A stretch of 20,692 nucleotides of DNA from Alistipes sp. CAG:268 (GCA_000434235.1 FR892007.1:1-20692); one strand, 5' to 3'; shown: positions 1-10,838, counted from the first letter of the stretch. The notes: generated from the letters alone by a model not told the origin. Numbers and translations: made by a program.

Positions 1-62
1 TGCCCCAAATCGATTTTCAATCCGAAGCGGCATATTTCCGAAGATGTATCGAAATAAATTCG

Positions 63-70
63 TAAATTTG
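63..70 (+). promoter_or_regulatory. -7 promoter box of the phosphatase-like gene
   Basis: TAAATTTG matches the Bacteroidota sigma-ABfr -7 consensus TAnnTTTG and lies 21 nt before the ATG at 92. No good -33 TTTG is visible at the expected distance, so the call rests on the -7 box, its position and the local A+T richness. Confidence 0.5.
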
Positions 71-91
71 CGCCCGCATTTTGACCAAGCC

Positions 92-1713
92 ATGAAACGC
101 ACACTCGTTCTCTCCGCCATAGCCCTCTTCGGGGCTCTCCAGACCTTCGCCGCAGAACCCCCGCGCCTGATCGTGCAGATCGTCGTGGGATCGATGCGCG
201 CCGAAGACCTCAACCGCTATGCCGCCAACTTCGGGGAGGGCGGTTTCCGACGTCTGACCGACGGCGGCACGGTCTACACCGACTGCCGCTACGATTTCCA
301 GCAGACCACGACGCCCGTCGCACTGGCCACCCTCTCGACGGGAGCCATGCCCTCGACCCACGGGGTGATCGGCGCCCGCTGGATCGACTATACCTCCAAC
401 CGCAGCATCGGCCTGATCGACGGCGACCGGGGCCCGGGCGCCTACCAGCTCATCGCCCCGACGCTCGGCGAAACCCTGCGCCAGCACCACTCCGAGAGCC
501 GGACGGCCACCGTGGCCGCCGAAGCGATGTCGGCCGTGGTGATGGCCGGACACGGCGGCGAAACGTACTGGCTCGGGGCGGCGCGCCGCGCCTGGGGGAC
601 CCCGCGCGCTGCGACTGGACCACCTCGGCATACTACGCCCCGGCAGTCCCCGAATGGATCGACCACAGCAACGACGAACGCTACAACCTCTCCTACATCT
701 CGACCGAGTGGCGGGCGCTCCCGGCGCGGCGGCGGCCCCTCGTCCTGGCGCGCGACCGCTACATCAACAGCCGCTGCAACGACGTCGTCTTCCCCGAGAA
801 ACGGGGTCGTGAACGGCAGGAGGAGCCCCGGCCGGAGCGGCTGCTGGAACCCGGCAGCGACTACGAACGGCTGCTCTACACGCCGGCGGGCAACACAGCC
901 GTACTGGGGCTGGCCAAGCAACTCATCGCCCAGAGCAAACTGGGCGCCGACCGCACGACCGACGTGCTGAACATCTGTCTCGACTCCTCGCGCCGCATCG
1001 CCGAGGCCTACGGTCCCGAATCGATCGAGGTCGAGGACATGTACTACCGCCTGGACCGTGACCTGGCCGACTTCCTGACCTTCCTCTTCGCACAGGTCGA
1101 GAAGGGCAACGTCACGGTGGTCCTCACCTCGGACCACGGCACCAGCCCCTCCTACGACATGGCCTGCGGCGAAACCGACCGTTTCAACGCCCGGCAGTTC
1201 GAGGTGATCGTGAACGGATTCCTCAACGTACGCTACGGCACGGGAGACTGGGTGGTGGCCTACAACGACAAATGCGTGTGGCTCAACCACAACCGGATCT
1301 ACGAGCGGGGGCTCAACCTGGCCGAAGTGCAGAACGAGGTGGCCATCTTCGCCATGCAGTTCCGCGGCGTCTCGCACGCCCTCTCGGCCACGGCCATGCG
1401 CTCGAGCTACTTCGGCAGCGGCTACGCCCGGCGAATGCAGAACAGCTTCTACCCGCGCCGCTCGGGCGACGTCGTCCTCAACCTGATGCCGGGATGGATC
1501 GAGGAGCAGGAGCGCTGCCGCTCGCTGTCAGGCTCGATGTACGGCTACGACACCGAGGTGCCGCTCGTCTTCTACGGCACGGGGGCCGGACAGCAGCATG
1601 TCGGCCGCAGCGTGGACATGACCGCCGTGGCGCCGACGCTCGCCCGGTTGGCGGGAGCCACGCAGCCGGCCGCCTCGGAAGGCGAGGTGCTTCCCGAGAT
1701 CGTCGATCTCTGA
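92..1713 (+). pseudogene. Secreted alkaline-phosphatase-superfamily protein (PafA-like), frameshifted and apparently catalytically degenerate
   Basis: The start at 92 gives a signal peptide (MKRTLVLSAIALFGALQTFA, cleavage before AEPP), so export to the periplasm is inferred. The frame opened at 92 runs to about 598, and the same protein continues in another frame from about 600 to the TGA ending at 1713. The join is a run of five G (594-598). One more G would read ...AWGDPARCDWTTSAYY..., giving a continuous protein of about 540 residues, the normal size for PafA-type phosphatases. Family landmarks are clear: TGAMPSTHG, AGHGGETYW, TPAGN, SDHGTS and YDTEVPLVFYG. Compared with PafA from memory, most catalytic positions are changed: first metal Asp to Gly33, Asn to Ala95, the Lys/Arg phosphate pair to Glu144/Met146, the D...H pair to Arg/Glu (before YGPES), and the late His to Glu in YDTEVP. 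Only the DH of SDHGTS and a TTT (72-74) at the nucleophile remain. A binding or structural role is more likely than hydrolysis; the substrate is unknown. Confidence 0.82.
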
Positions 1714-1735
1714 AACGAACCAAACACACACAACC

Positions 1736-2161
1736 ATGGACAAGATACAGGAGGAGATCATCGAGGAGTTTTCGGTATTCGACGACTGGCTCGACAAATA
1801 CGACTATCTGATCGGTCTGAGCGAGACGCTTCCGCCCATCGCCCCCGAACACCGCACGGAGCAGTACCTCATCTCGGGCTGCCAGTCCCGCGTATGGGTC
1901 GATGCCCGGCTTGAGGAGGGACGCATCCACTACTCGGCCGACAGCGACGCCATCATCACCAAGGGCATCATCGCGCTGCTGATCCGCGTGCTGAACGGAC
2001 GCACGCCGCAGGAGGTGCTCGACACGGACCTCTATTTCATCGACGCCATCGGGCTCTCGGCCAACCTCTCGCCCACGCGGGCCAACGGACTGGCCGCCAT
2101 GGTCAAGCAGATGCGGATGTATGCACTGGCCTATGCCAGCAAAACGAACGAAACGCGATGA
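1736..2161 (+). CDS. sufE: SufE family cysteine desulfurase activator / sulfur acceptor
   Basis: This 141-residue cytoplasmic protein has the length and layout of SufE, which takes persulfide sulfur from the cysteine desulfurase SufS and passes it to the SufBCD scaffold for Fe-S cluster assembly. The reactive cysteine is Cys49 in the loop ISGCQSRVW, the family hallmark. Other SufE features are the N-terminal helix with FDDWLDKYDYLI, the LPPI segment, and the C-terminal run IGLSANLSPTRANGLAAMV. The gene starts 22 nt after the phosphatase-like gene and overlaps the next gene by ATGA, so translational coupling with the DUF59 gene is likely. No sufS or sufBCD is present in the window. Confidence 0.93.
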   Translation: MDKIQEEIIEEFSVFDDWLDKYDYLIGLSETLPPIAPEHRTEQYLISGCQSRVWVDARLEEGRIHYSADSDAIITKGIIALLIRVLNGRTPQEVLDTDLYFIDAIGLSANLSPTRANGLAAMVKQMRMYALAYASKTNETR

Positions 2162-2478
2162 CACCTCAGGAAATACTCAAGGTAGAGCAGGACATCATCC
2201 TGACGTTGAAAAACATCTACGACCCGGAGATACCGGTCAATATCTACGACCTCGGGCTGATCTACGAAATCGACTTCACACCCGACGGTACGGCCAACAT
2301 CCGCATGACGCTCACCGCCCCGAACTGCCCGATGGCCGACATGCTCGTCGAGGACGTCAATCAGCAGGTAGCCAAGGTCCACGGCGTAAAGGCCGTGAAC
2401 GTCATCCTGACGTTCGATCCCGTGTGGGACAAGAGCATGATGTCCGAGGAGGCGATGCTCGAACTCAACCTGCTCTGA
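2158..2478 (+). CDS. DUF59 / MIP18 family Fe-S assembly protein (SufT-like)
   Basis: A 106-residue single-domain DUF59 (FeS_assembly_P) protein. Visible hallmarks are YDPEIPVNIYDLGLIYEI (residues 21-38), TAPNCPMAD with the conserved Cys57, and a C-terminal FDPVWDKSMMSEEA segment. Proteins of this family (SufT, YitW, eukaryotic MIP18/CIA2) help Fe-S cluster maturation or delivery to client proteins. The start codon overlaps the sufE stop in ATGA, which supports both the start choice and a shared Fe-S role. The exact client or partner cannot be read from the sequence. The name sufT is plausible but not certain, because many SufT proteins are longer. Confidence 0.9.
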   Translation: MTPQEILKVEQDIILTLKNIYDPEIPVNIYDLGLIYEIDFTPDGTANIRMTLTAPNCPMADMLVEDVNQQVAKVHGVKAVNVILTFDPVWDKSMMSEEAMLELNLL

Positions 2479-2482
2479 GCCG

Positions 2483-3445
2483 ATGGAGCGGGACGACGTG
2501 CGCACCATGATCGGACGCCTCGAGGCCGGGGCCGGCAGCTACGCCTGCGGCGGCTATCTGGCCAGCCGGGGCGACCTGCAGCGCACCGAACTGCTCACCG
2601 CCCTGCTCTTCGACCGCCTCAAGCGCAAGATCCGCCGCGTCGATGCGCTCCGCGGGGAGGCCGACGACAACTGGAACCAGACCTTCTACCTGCTCTATTT
2701 CCGCACGCTGGGCGACCGACAGAACCAGGAGGCCTACCTCTCGCTGGCCCGAAGAGTCCCCTACAGGATCGTACTGCGCGAACGCCGCGCAAGCCACGCC
2801 GTCGAGGCCATGTTCTTCGGCGCCTCGGGGCTGCTTGACCTCTACCGCCACGACGAGTATACGCTCGAACTGCGGCGCAACTTCGAATACCTCGCCGCAA
2901 AATACGGCATCGAGCCCATGCCCGCCTCGGCGTGGGAGCTCGGTGAGATCCGCCCGGCCAACCACCCCGTCCTGCGGCTGGCCCAGGCCGCCGAGTTCTT
3001 TTCGCAGGACGAATTCGTCATGGCGCGCGCCATGGCCTGCCGCACGGAGGGCGACATACGCAACCTCTTCTGCATCGAGGCGTCGCCCTACTGGCGCACG
3101 CACCACATTCCCGGAGCCCCGGGCGACGAAAGCCCCAAGCGCATCGGCTCCTTCAAGGCCAACATCATCGGCATCAACCTGGTGGCCGTGCTGCAGTTCG
3201 CCTACGGCAGCTACACGGGCGACGAACGGCTGCGCGACAACGCCCTCTCGCTGCTCGAACGTCTTCCGGCCGAGGACAACCGCTACATCCGCGCCTGGCG
3301 GAATGCCGGCGTCACGGTGCGCAACGCCTTCGAATCGCAGGCGCTGCTCCAGCTCGCCACCGAATACTGCGACGCCCGCCGCTGTGCCGAATGCCCCGTC
3401 GGCCGGCGCATCGTGCAGGCCGTCCGCCAGGCCCGGGAGGAGTAA
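2483..3445 (+). CDS. DUF2851 family protein, N-terminally short form
   Basis: A 320-residue protein of unknown function that I recognise as the C-terminal two thirds of the DUF2851 family, common in Bacteroidota. Shared landmarks are VEAMFFGASGLLD, the YLAAKYGIEPMP segment, RPANHPVLRLAQ, SPYWRTHH, IGINLVAVLQFAYG, and a C-terminal YC-(5)-C-(2)-C-(2)-G cluster (YCDARRCAECPVG). Full-length family members are, from memory, about 420 residues and carry roughly 100 more at the N-terminus. Here the ATG lies only 4 nt after the upstream stop, so there is no room for that part in this frame. There is no signal peptide or membrane segment. It sits at the end of the sufE-DUF59 group and is probably co-transcribed with it. 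The three clustered cysteines could bind a metal, but this is inference. Confidence 0.75.
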   Translation: MERDDVRTMIGRLEAGAGSYACGGYLASRGDLQRTELLTALLFDRLKRKIRRVDALRGEADDNWNQTFYLLYFRTLGDRQNQEAYLSLARRVPYRIVLRERRASHAVEAMFFGASGLLDLYRHDEYTLELRRNFEYLAAKYGIEPMPASAWELGEIRPANHPVLRLAQAAEFFSQDEFVMARAMACRTEGDIRNLFCIEASPYWRTHHIPGAPGDESPKRIGSFKANIIGINLVAVLQFAYGSYTGDERLRDNALSLLERLPAEDNRYIRAWRNAGVTVRNAFESQALLQLATEYCDARRCAECPVGRRIVQAVRQAREE

Positions 3446-3545
3446 TCCGCCCCGCAGGGGCAGGACAACCCGCCGGCATCCGCCCGTCACACACCCGACA
3501 CACCCGCAAACCGCCCGGAGAACAGGCGAATCCGTCCCGCAATAT

Positions 3546-3576
3546 TTTGCCGTTTCGGGGAAAATCATTACTTTTG
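3546..3576 (+). promoter_or_regulatory. secA promoter
   Basis: TTTG (3546-3549), 19 nt, then TACTTTTG (3569-3576) is a full match to the Bacteroidota -33/-7 consensus. It lies 39 nt before the secA ATG in an A+T-rich island within GC-rich DNA. A small GC hairpin at 3449-3461 just after the DUF2851 stop has no T tract, so it is a poor terminator. Confidence 0.8.
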
Positions 3577-3615
3577 TAGGATTTAGCACAAAAACCGAAA
3601 CAACAAAACCGCAAC

Positions 3616-6984
<3,369 letters not shown>

Positions 6985-7026
6985 CGTCCCTTTCCGCCGA
7001 AGGCTGAAAACCAAAACAACGACGCG

Positions 7027-7464
7027 ATGGGCTATCAGGAGGAGAAACAACGGCAACTGGACCTGCGCTACCTGCGTATGGCCGCCATCTGGGCCGAGAA
7101 TTCATACTGCGTGCGCCGCAAGGTCGGGGCACTGATCGTCAAGGACAAGATGATCATCTCGGACGGCTACAACGGAACACCGTCGGGATTCGAGAACATC
7201 TGCGAGGACGAGACGGGGCGGACCAAGCCCTACGTGCTCCACGCCGAGGCCAACGCCATCACGAAGGTTGCCAAGTCGGCCAACAACTGCGACGGCTCGA
7301 CGCTCTACATCACCGCAGCGCCCTGCATCGAGTGTTCGAAGCTGATCATCCAGGCCGGCATCCGGCGCGTCGTCTACTCGGACGACTACCGCTCGGAGGA
7401 GGGGCTCGACCTCCTGCGCCGCGTCGGCATCGAATGCGTGCAGTACCGGCTCGACCGGGAGTGA
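7027..7464 (+). CDS. Deoxycytidylate (dCMP) deaminase / ComEB-like cytidine deaminase family protein
   Basis: A 145-residue zinc deaminase. The zinc site is HAE (His72, Glu74) and PCxxC (Cys100, Cys103). The motif SDGYNGTPSGFENICED is typical of dCMP deaminases and ComEB rather than tRNA or guanine deaminases. The expected reaction is dCMP to dUMP, feeding thymidylate synthesis. The ATG at 7027 puts the aromatic-rich helix LDLRYLRMAAIWAENSYC in its usual place. It follows secA by 42 nt on the same strand and ends just before a strong terminator, so it is probably the last gene of the secA transcript. Substrate level (dCMP versus dCyd) is from family resemblance only. Confidence 0.9.
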   Translation: MGYQEEKQRQLDLRYLRMAAIWAENSYCVRRKVGALIVKDKMIISDGYNGTPSGFENICEDETGRTKPYVLHAEANAITKVAKSANNCDGSTLYITAAPCIECSKLIIQAGIRRVVYSDDYRSEEGLDLLRRVGIECVQYRLDRE

Positions 7465-7485
7465 CCGCCGCATGATACGCAAACG

Positions 7486-7523
7486 AACCGGGCCGCACCC
7501 TTCGGGGATGCGGCCCGGTTTTT
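7486..7523 (+). terminator. Rho-independent terminator of secA/deaminase operon
   Basis: A 12-bp GC-rich stem (7486-7497 with 7509-7520) is capped by CCC-TTCG-GGG, a C(UUCG)G tetraloop with one bulged A at 7508, and runs into TTTTT at 7519-7523. It lies between convergent genes. The minus-strand side has a poorer T tract (TTCGTTT), so it may work only weakly for the thioesterase gene. Confidence 0.9.
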
Positions 7524-7560
7524 CACGACGCAGGAGAGGGCTCCGGCACGGAGGAGGAGG

Positions 7561-8070
7561 CTATTTGTCCGCGGTCTCCGGTGCGGCAGCGTCGTCGCCG
7601 CACTCCTCGACCCCGCAGTCGCAGAAGTGGAACTCTCGCTGCGCCCGCTCCTTCGGGAAGAGGAAATAGAGGCAGACGGCCTCGGTGCAGAGCTCGCCGC
7701 GGCAGTCGAAGATCCGGACGGCGATCTCCACCAGGTTGCGCCGCCGGCTGACGACCGAGGCCTTCAGGTCGATGTACTCGTCGGTGGTATGGATCGGCTT
7801 GTGGTAGCGCACCTCCATGCGGGAAGTGACGCCGCTGGTCTGGAACTTGCGGAAGACGACCCAGCTACTGATTTCATCGGCCAGCGTCGCCTGAATGCCG
7901 CCATGCAGCGTATTCACCCACCCCTGAAACTCCGGGCGCGGATGCCAGCGGCAGACGATCTGTTCGCCCTCTTCGTAAAACTCCATGCGGAGGCCCCGTT
8001 CGCTGTGCGGGTCACAACCGAAACATCGGTATCCCTCCATGCCCCGCCACGGATTGACAATCTTCTTCAT
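7561..8070 (-). CDS. PaaI-like hotdog-fold thioesterase with Cys-rich ends
   Basis: A 169-residue protein with a single hotdog domain. TLHGGIQATLADEISSWVVF (residues 54-73) carries the HGG turn (His56-Gly58) and the helix acid Asp65 typical of PaaI/YiiD-type acyl-CoA thioesterases, and the strand SRMEVRYHKPIH fits the fold. Acyl-CoA hydrolysis is expected; the substrate is unknown. The start at 8070 (MKKIVNPWRG) is chosen because it gives the usual N-terminus before the CFGCDPHSERGLRMEF segment. The frame stays open for 81 more codons upstream, but that stretch is not conserved-looking and crosses a probable promoter and a terminator. Unusual for the family are Cys16/Cys19 near the start and FHFCDCGVEEC (Cys150, Cys152, Cys157) in the tail. 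It stands alone on the minus strand. Confidence 0.87.
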   Translation of the reverse strand: MKKIVNPWRGMEGYRCFGCDPHSERGLRMEFYEEGEQIVCRWHPRPEFQGWVNTLHGGIQATLADEISSWVVFRKFQTSGVTSRMEVRYHKPIHTTDEYIDLKASVVSRRRNLVEIAVRIFDCRGELCTEAVCLYFLFPKERAQREFHFCDCGVEECGDDAAAPETADK

Positions 8071-8147
8071 GTGCTCGAATCGTTGATCATACGGCCGGCC
8101 CCGGCCCGGAATCCCGCAGCAGGGAACCGGCCGGCGCACCGGACAAA

Positions 8148-8178
8148 CGAAGATACGAACAATACGCGGATTTCGCAA
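8148..8178 (-). promoter_or_regulatory. Possible promoter of the thioesterase gene
   Basis: Read on the minus strand, TTGC (8178-8175), 19 nt, then TATCTTCG (8155-8148) is a near match to TTTG-N19-TAnnTTTG, about 78 nt before the start at 8070. The surroundings are the only A+T-enriched part of the 297-nt gap between this gene and ssb. Nothing else gene-like is visible in that gap apart from the ssb terminator. Confidence 0.35.
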
Positions 8179-8316
8179 CAGCCTCCCTACCCCGCGAACA
8201 GATCCGTGTACGGAACCGACAGGCAGAGTCTCGGGACAGACCCTGCGGAACACCGGTTCCAACCGCTCCAGATCGAGCAACAACGGAGAGGGCATCCACA
8301 TGCCGCCGGGCAAGAA

Positions 8317-8343
8317 AAAAACCGATCACAGAGATCGGTTTTT
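8317..8343 (-). terminator. Bidirectional terminator after ssb
   Basis: A perfect 11-bp stem AAAAACCGATC / GATCGGTTTTT (8317-8327 with 8333-8343) with a 5-nt loop lies 25 nt after the ssb stop. On the minus strand it runs into a long T tract (complement of 8315-8321). The symmetric A/T ends would also allow termination on the plus strand. Confidence 0.88.
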
Positions 8344-8367
8344 CCAAATGACGCCAACGGCGGACGG

Positions 8368-8892
8368 TCAGAACGGCAGATCGTCCGGATCGTCGGCCGG
8401 CGGTGCAGGCTGCGGGGCCGGTTGAGCCGCCGGCTGCTGCGCCGGGGCCGGCTGCCCGTAGCCGCCCTGCGGGCGGTAGCCTGCGGACGATCCCCCGGCG
8501 GGCTGCTGCCCGTAACCGCCGGCTGCCCCGTATGCCGGGGCGGCATCCGAAGCGGGATTGTCGCTGCGGCGTCCGAGCAGGTTCATCGTATCGGCCAGGA
8601 TCTCGGTCGTATAGCGTTTGTTGTTGTCCTTGTCCATCCATTCGCGCGTCCGCAGGCGCCCCTCGATGTAGAGCTGCGTGCCCTTGCGCACGTAACGGTC
8701 CACGACATCGGCCAGACCGCGCCACAGCGTGATCGTGTGCCACTCGGTATGCTCCTTCGTCTCGTTCGACGCACGGTCGTAGAGCCGCTCGGTCGTGGCC
8801 AGCCGGATGCGGGCCACCTTCGCTCCGCCCTCGAGCGTGCGGACCTCGGGGTCGATGCCCACGTTGCCTACCAGTATTACCTTGTTTACCAT
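8368..8892 (-). CDS. ssb: Single-stranded DNA-binding protein SSB
   Basis: A 174-residue SSB. Residues 1 to about 108 are the OB fold (MVNKVILVGNVGIDPEVR, WHTITLWRGLADVV, KGTQLYIEGRLRTREW), which binds ssDNA during replication, recombination and repair. Residues about 115-165 form a low-complexity Gly/Pro/Gln/Ala linker with repeated GGYGQQPAG and GGYGQPAP units. The protein ends in the acidic tip DDPDDLPF, which recruits partner enzymes in other bacteria. The ATG lies 5 nt after the purine nucleoside phosphorylase stop, so it is the last gene of the lpxK-pnp-ssb transcript and is closed by the hairpin at 8317-8343. Confidence 0.97.
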   Translation of the reverse strand: MVNKVILVGNVGIDPEVRTLEGGAKVARIRLATTERLYDRASNETKEHTEWHTITLWRGLADVVDRYVRKGTQLYIEGRLRTREWMDKDNNKRYTTEILADTMNLLGRRSDNPASDAAPAYGAAGGYGQQPAGGSSAGYRPQGGYGQPAPAQQPAAQPAPQPAPPADDPDDLPF

Positions 8893-8897
8893 AATCG

Positions 8898-9704
8898 TTA
8901 CAGGTTTTGAATCATACGCCGGAACAACACCTCCATCTTCGCACCGGCACGGCGCCCCTGCCGCTGCACGTCCTCATGGTCGCCCACTTCGTCCGAGAGG
9001 CCGCAGTTCGTGATGACCGAGACCCCGAAGACGGGAACCGACATATGTCGTGCCACAATCACCTCGGGGACCGTGGACATGCCTGCGGCGTCACCGCCGA
9101 TGGCCTTGAAGTAGCGATATTCGGCCTGCGTCTCGAACGTCGGGCCCGTACCGCCCACATAGACGCCGTACTGGAGTTTGATACCCTCCTCTTCGGCAAT
9201 GCGCGTGGCGGCGGCGATCAGATCCCGGTCGTAGCAGTTGTGCATGTCCGGGAAGCGGGGACCGAGCTCCGCAAGGTTGGGGCCGATGAGCGGATTGGGC
9301 ATCAGGTTGATGTGGTCGGTGATGACCATCAAGTCGCCCGTACGGAACGAGGTGTTGATGCCGCCCGAGGCGTTCGATACGAACAGGAAGCGGATGCCCA
9401 GCTGCTGCATGACACGGATCGGGAAGGTCACCTGCTGCATCGAGTAGCCCTCATAATAGTGGAACCGCCCCTGCATGGCCACGACGCGGCGGCCTTCGAC
9501 CTCGCCGAAAATCAGCCGTCCGCGATGCCCCTCGACGGTCGAGACGGGGAATCCGGGAATATCCTTGTAGTCGATGGCGTAACGGGTCGTGATCCCGTCG
9601 GCGAAGCCTCCGAGGCCGGTGCCGAGCACGATGCCCACCTCGGGGGCGTAATCGTGCGTGGCTTCGCGCAGGAAGGCGGCGGTCTTTTTAATTTCCTCTA
9701 ACAT
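8898..9704 (-). CDS. Purine nucleoside phosphorylase I (trimeric PNP family)
   Basis: A 268-residue PNP of the inosine-guanosine trimeric class, which phosphorolyses purine nucleosides to free base and (deoxy)ribose-1-phosphate for salvage. Motifs in order are the phosphate loop GTGLGGF (28-34), VEGHRGRL with His60, GRFHYYEGYS (79-88), NASGGIN (111-117), TGPTFETQAEYR with Glu191, GMSTVPEV (209-215), and ITNCG with Asn233. Glu191 and Asn233 correspond to the base-contacting Glu and Asn of the mammalian enzyme. Its start lies 17 nt inside the end of lpxK and ssb follows after 5 nt, so the three genes form one operon. The symbol could be punA or deoD, so I leave it blank. Confidence 0.95.
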   Translation of the reverse strand: MLEEIKKTAAFLREATHDYAPEVGIVLGTGLGGFADGITTRYAIDYKDIPGFPVSTVEGHRGRLIFGEVEGRRVVAMQGRFHYYEGYSMQQVTFPIRVMQQLGIRFLFVSNASGGINTSFRTGDLMVITDHINLMPNPLIGPNLAELGPRFPDMHNCYDRDLIAAATRIAEEEGIKLQYGVYVGGTGPTFETQAEYRYFKAIGGDAAGMSTVPEVIVARHMSVPVFGVSVITNCGLSDEVGDHEDVQRQGRRAGAKMEVLFRRMIQNL

Positions 9705-10731
9705 CTTCTTCGAGTTTTTGCAGAAAATCCGTTGCCGAATCCTCTATGAACGAAATATTGATCGGTTGGTAGTAGAGCGCGCGGCGCACGGCCTGCGGCA
9801 CCTTCGCGCGGTTGGTCATCTTGACGGCATCCTTCTCGGTGGTGACGATCACCGCATCGGGATACTTGGCCAGCAGGGCCTCGAGGGCATTCATGTCGCG
9901 CACCTTGTAGACATGGTGGTCGTCGAGCGTCATCTCCGCCACGACGTCGTACTGCCCGCGCAGGGTCTGAAGGAAAGGACCCGGGTTGCCGATGCCCGAG
10001 AGGGCGATGACGCGCTGTCCGTACTTGAGCGGCTCGCCGGGCGCCTCGTCGCCGTAGAGCGGCTGGGGCATGAAACTCTCGAAGCGGGTGAAATAGACCC
10101 GCTGGTAGGCCACCTGGATGAGCACCTTGCGCAGGATCCGCCGGTCGATCGGCGCCATCCGCTCGGGGCACTTCGTGACAATGAAGTAGTGGGCCCGGTG
10201 CAACTGCTCGGGCAGGTCGCGCAACGATCCCGCAGGCAGCATCCTGTCGTGCTGCACGGGGCGCGTGGCGTCGATCATTACGACGTTGATCTTCGGCTCC
10301 ACATAGCGGTGCTGGAACCCGTCGTCCATCACCACGAGGTCGATCTCCGGATGCTCGGCCAGCAGACGGCGGATGCCCTCCGCACGCTTCTCGCACACCG
10401 CAACCACAACCTCCGGGAACTTGAGCTTGATCTGCAGGGGCTCGTCGCCCACGTCGCGGTAGTGCGCGTCGGCCCGCACCTCGAGATACCCCTTCGTCCG
10501 GCGGCCGTAGCCGCGCGAAATGAGCGCCACACGATGGAACTGCGACATGTAGTCGAGCACCATCTCGGCCATCGGAGTCTTGCCCGTGCCGCCGACGGTG
10601 ATGTTGCCGATGCAGATGACGGGCACGTCGAACCGCTCGCTCTTGAGGATCCCCCAGTCGAACAGACGGTGACGGAACGTCACTCCCGCTTTATAGAGCA
10701 TGGCCACGGGGGCGAGCAGGCATTTGAGCAT
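9688..10731 (-). CDS. lpxK: Tetraacyldisaccharide 4'-kinase LpxK
   Basis: LpxK phosphorylates the 4' position of the lipid A disaccharide at the inner membrane, a late step of the Raetz pathway. The 347-residue protein has a short hydrophobic N-terminal membrane anchor (LLAPVAMLYKAGVTF), the P-loop VGGTGKTP (Lys51), SRGYGRRTKG, the signature DDGFQHR (Asp135-Arg141), the GSLRDLP segment, and the C-terminal VTTEKDAVKM. Length is normal for the family. It is the first gene of the minus-strand operon, 28 nt downstream of a near-perfect promoter, and its end overlaps the purine nucleoside phosphorylase start by 17 nt. Confidence 0.97.
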   Translation of the reverse strand: MLKCLLAPVAMLYKAGVTFRHRLFDWGILKSERFDVPVICIGNITVGGTGKTPMAEMVLDYMSQFHRVALISRGYGRRTKGYLEVRADAHYRDVGDEPLQIKLKFPEVVVAVCEKRAEGIRRLLAEHPEIDLVVMDDGFQHRYVEPKINVVMIDATRPVQHDRMLPAGSLRDLPEQLHRAHYFIVTKCPERMAPIDRRILRKVLIQVAYQRVYFTRFESFMPQPLYGDEAPGEPLKYGQRVIALSGIGNPGPFLQTLRGQYDVVAEMTLDDHHVYKVRDMNALEALLAKYPDAVIVTTEKDAVKMTNRAKVPQAVRRALYYQPINISFIEDSATDFLQKLEEDVRGN

Positions 10732-10759
10732 CGTAGAACCGATTAGAATATAAATCGTT

Positions 10760-10790
10760 CAAAGATAGTGATTTTTTCGGGGTTTCCAAA
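10760..10790 (-). promoter_or_regulatory. lpxK-pnp-ssb promoter
   Basis: On the minus strand, TTTG (10790-10787), 19 nt, then TATCTTTG (10767-10760) matches the Bacteroidota -33/-7 consensus fully and sits 28 nt before the lpxK start. It faces away from the promoter at 10839-10869 across an A+T-rich divergent intergenic region. Confidence 0.82.
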
Positions 10791-10838
10791 ACAAAAGTCC
10801 CCAAACTCCGAAAACTTCGCACAAAAGAGCCCGGAAGA

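Noticed and set aside
8071..8313. In-frame upstream extension of the thioesterase by 81 codons
   Set aside because: It would begin inside the ssb terminator, crosses the likely promoter, and the residues look unlike any thioesterase N-terminus.
8403..8560. Repetitive-looking GC-rich stretch within ssb
   Set aside because: It is explained by the Gly/Pro/Gln linker of SSB, not by a CRISPR array or mobile repeat.
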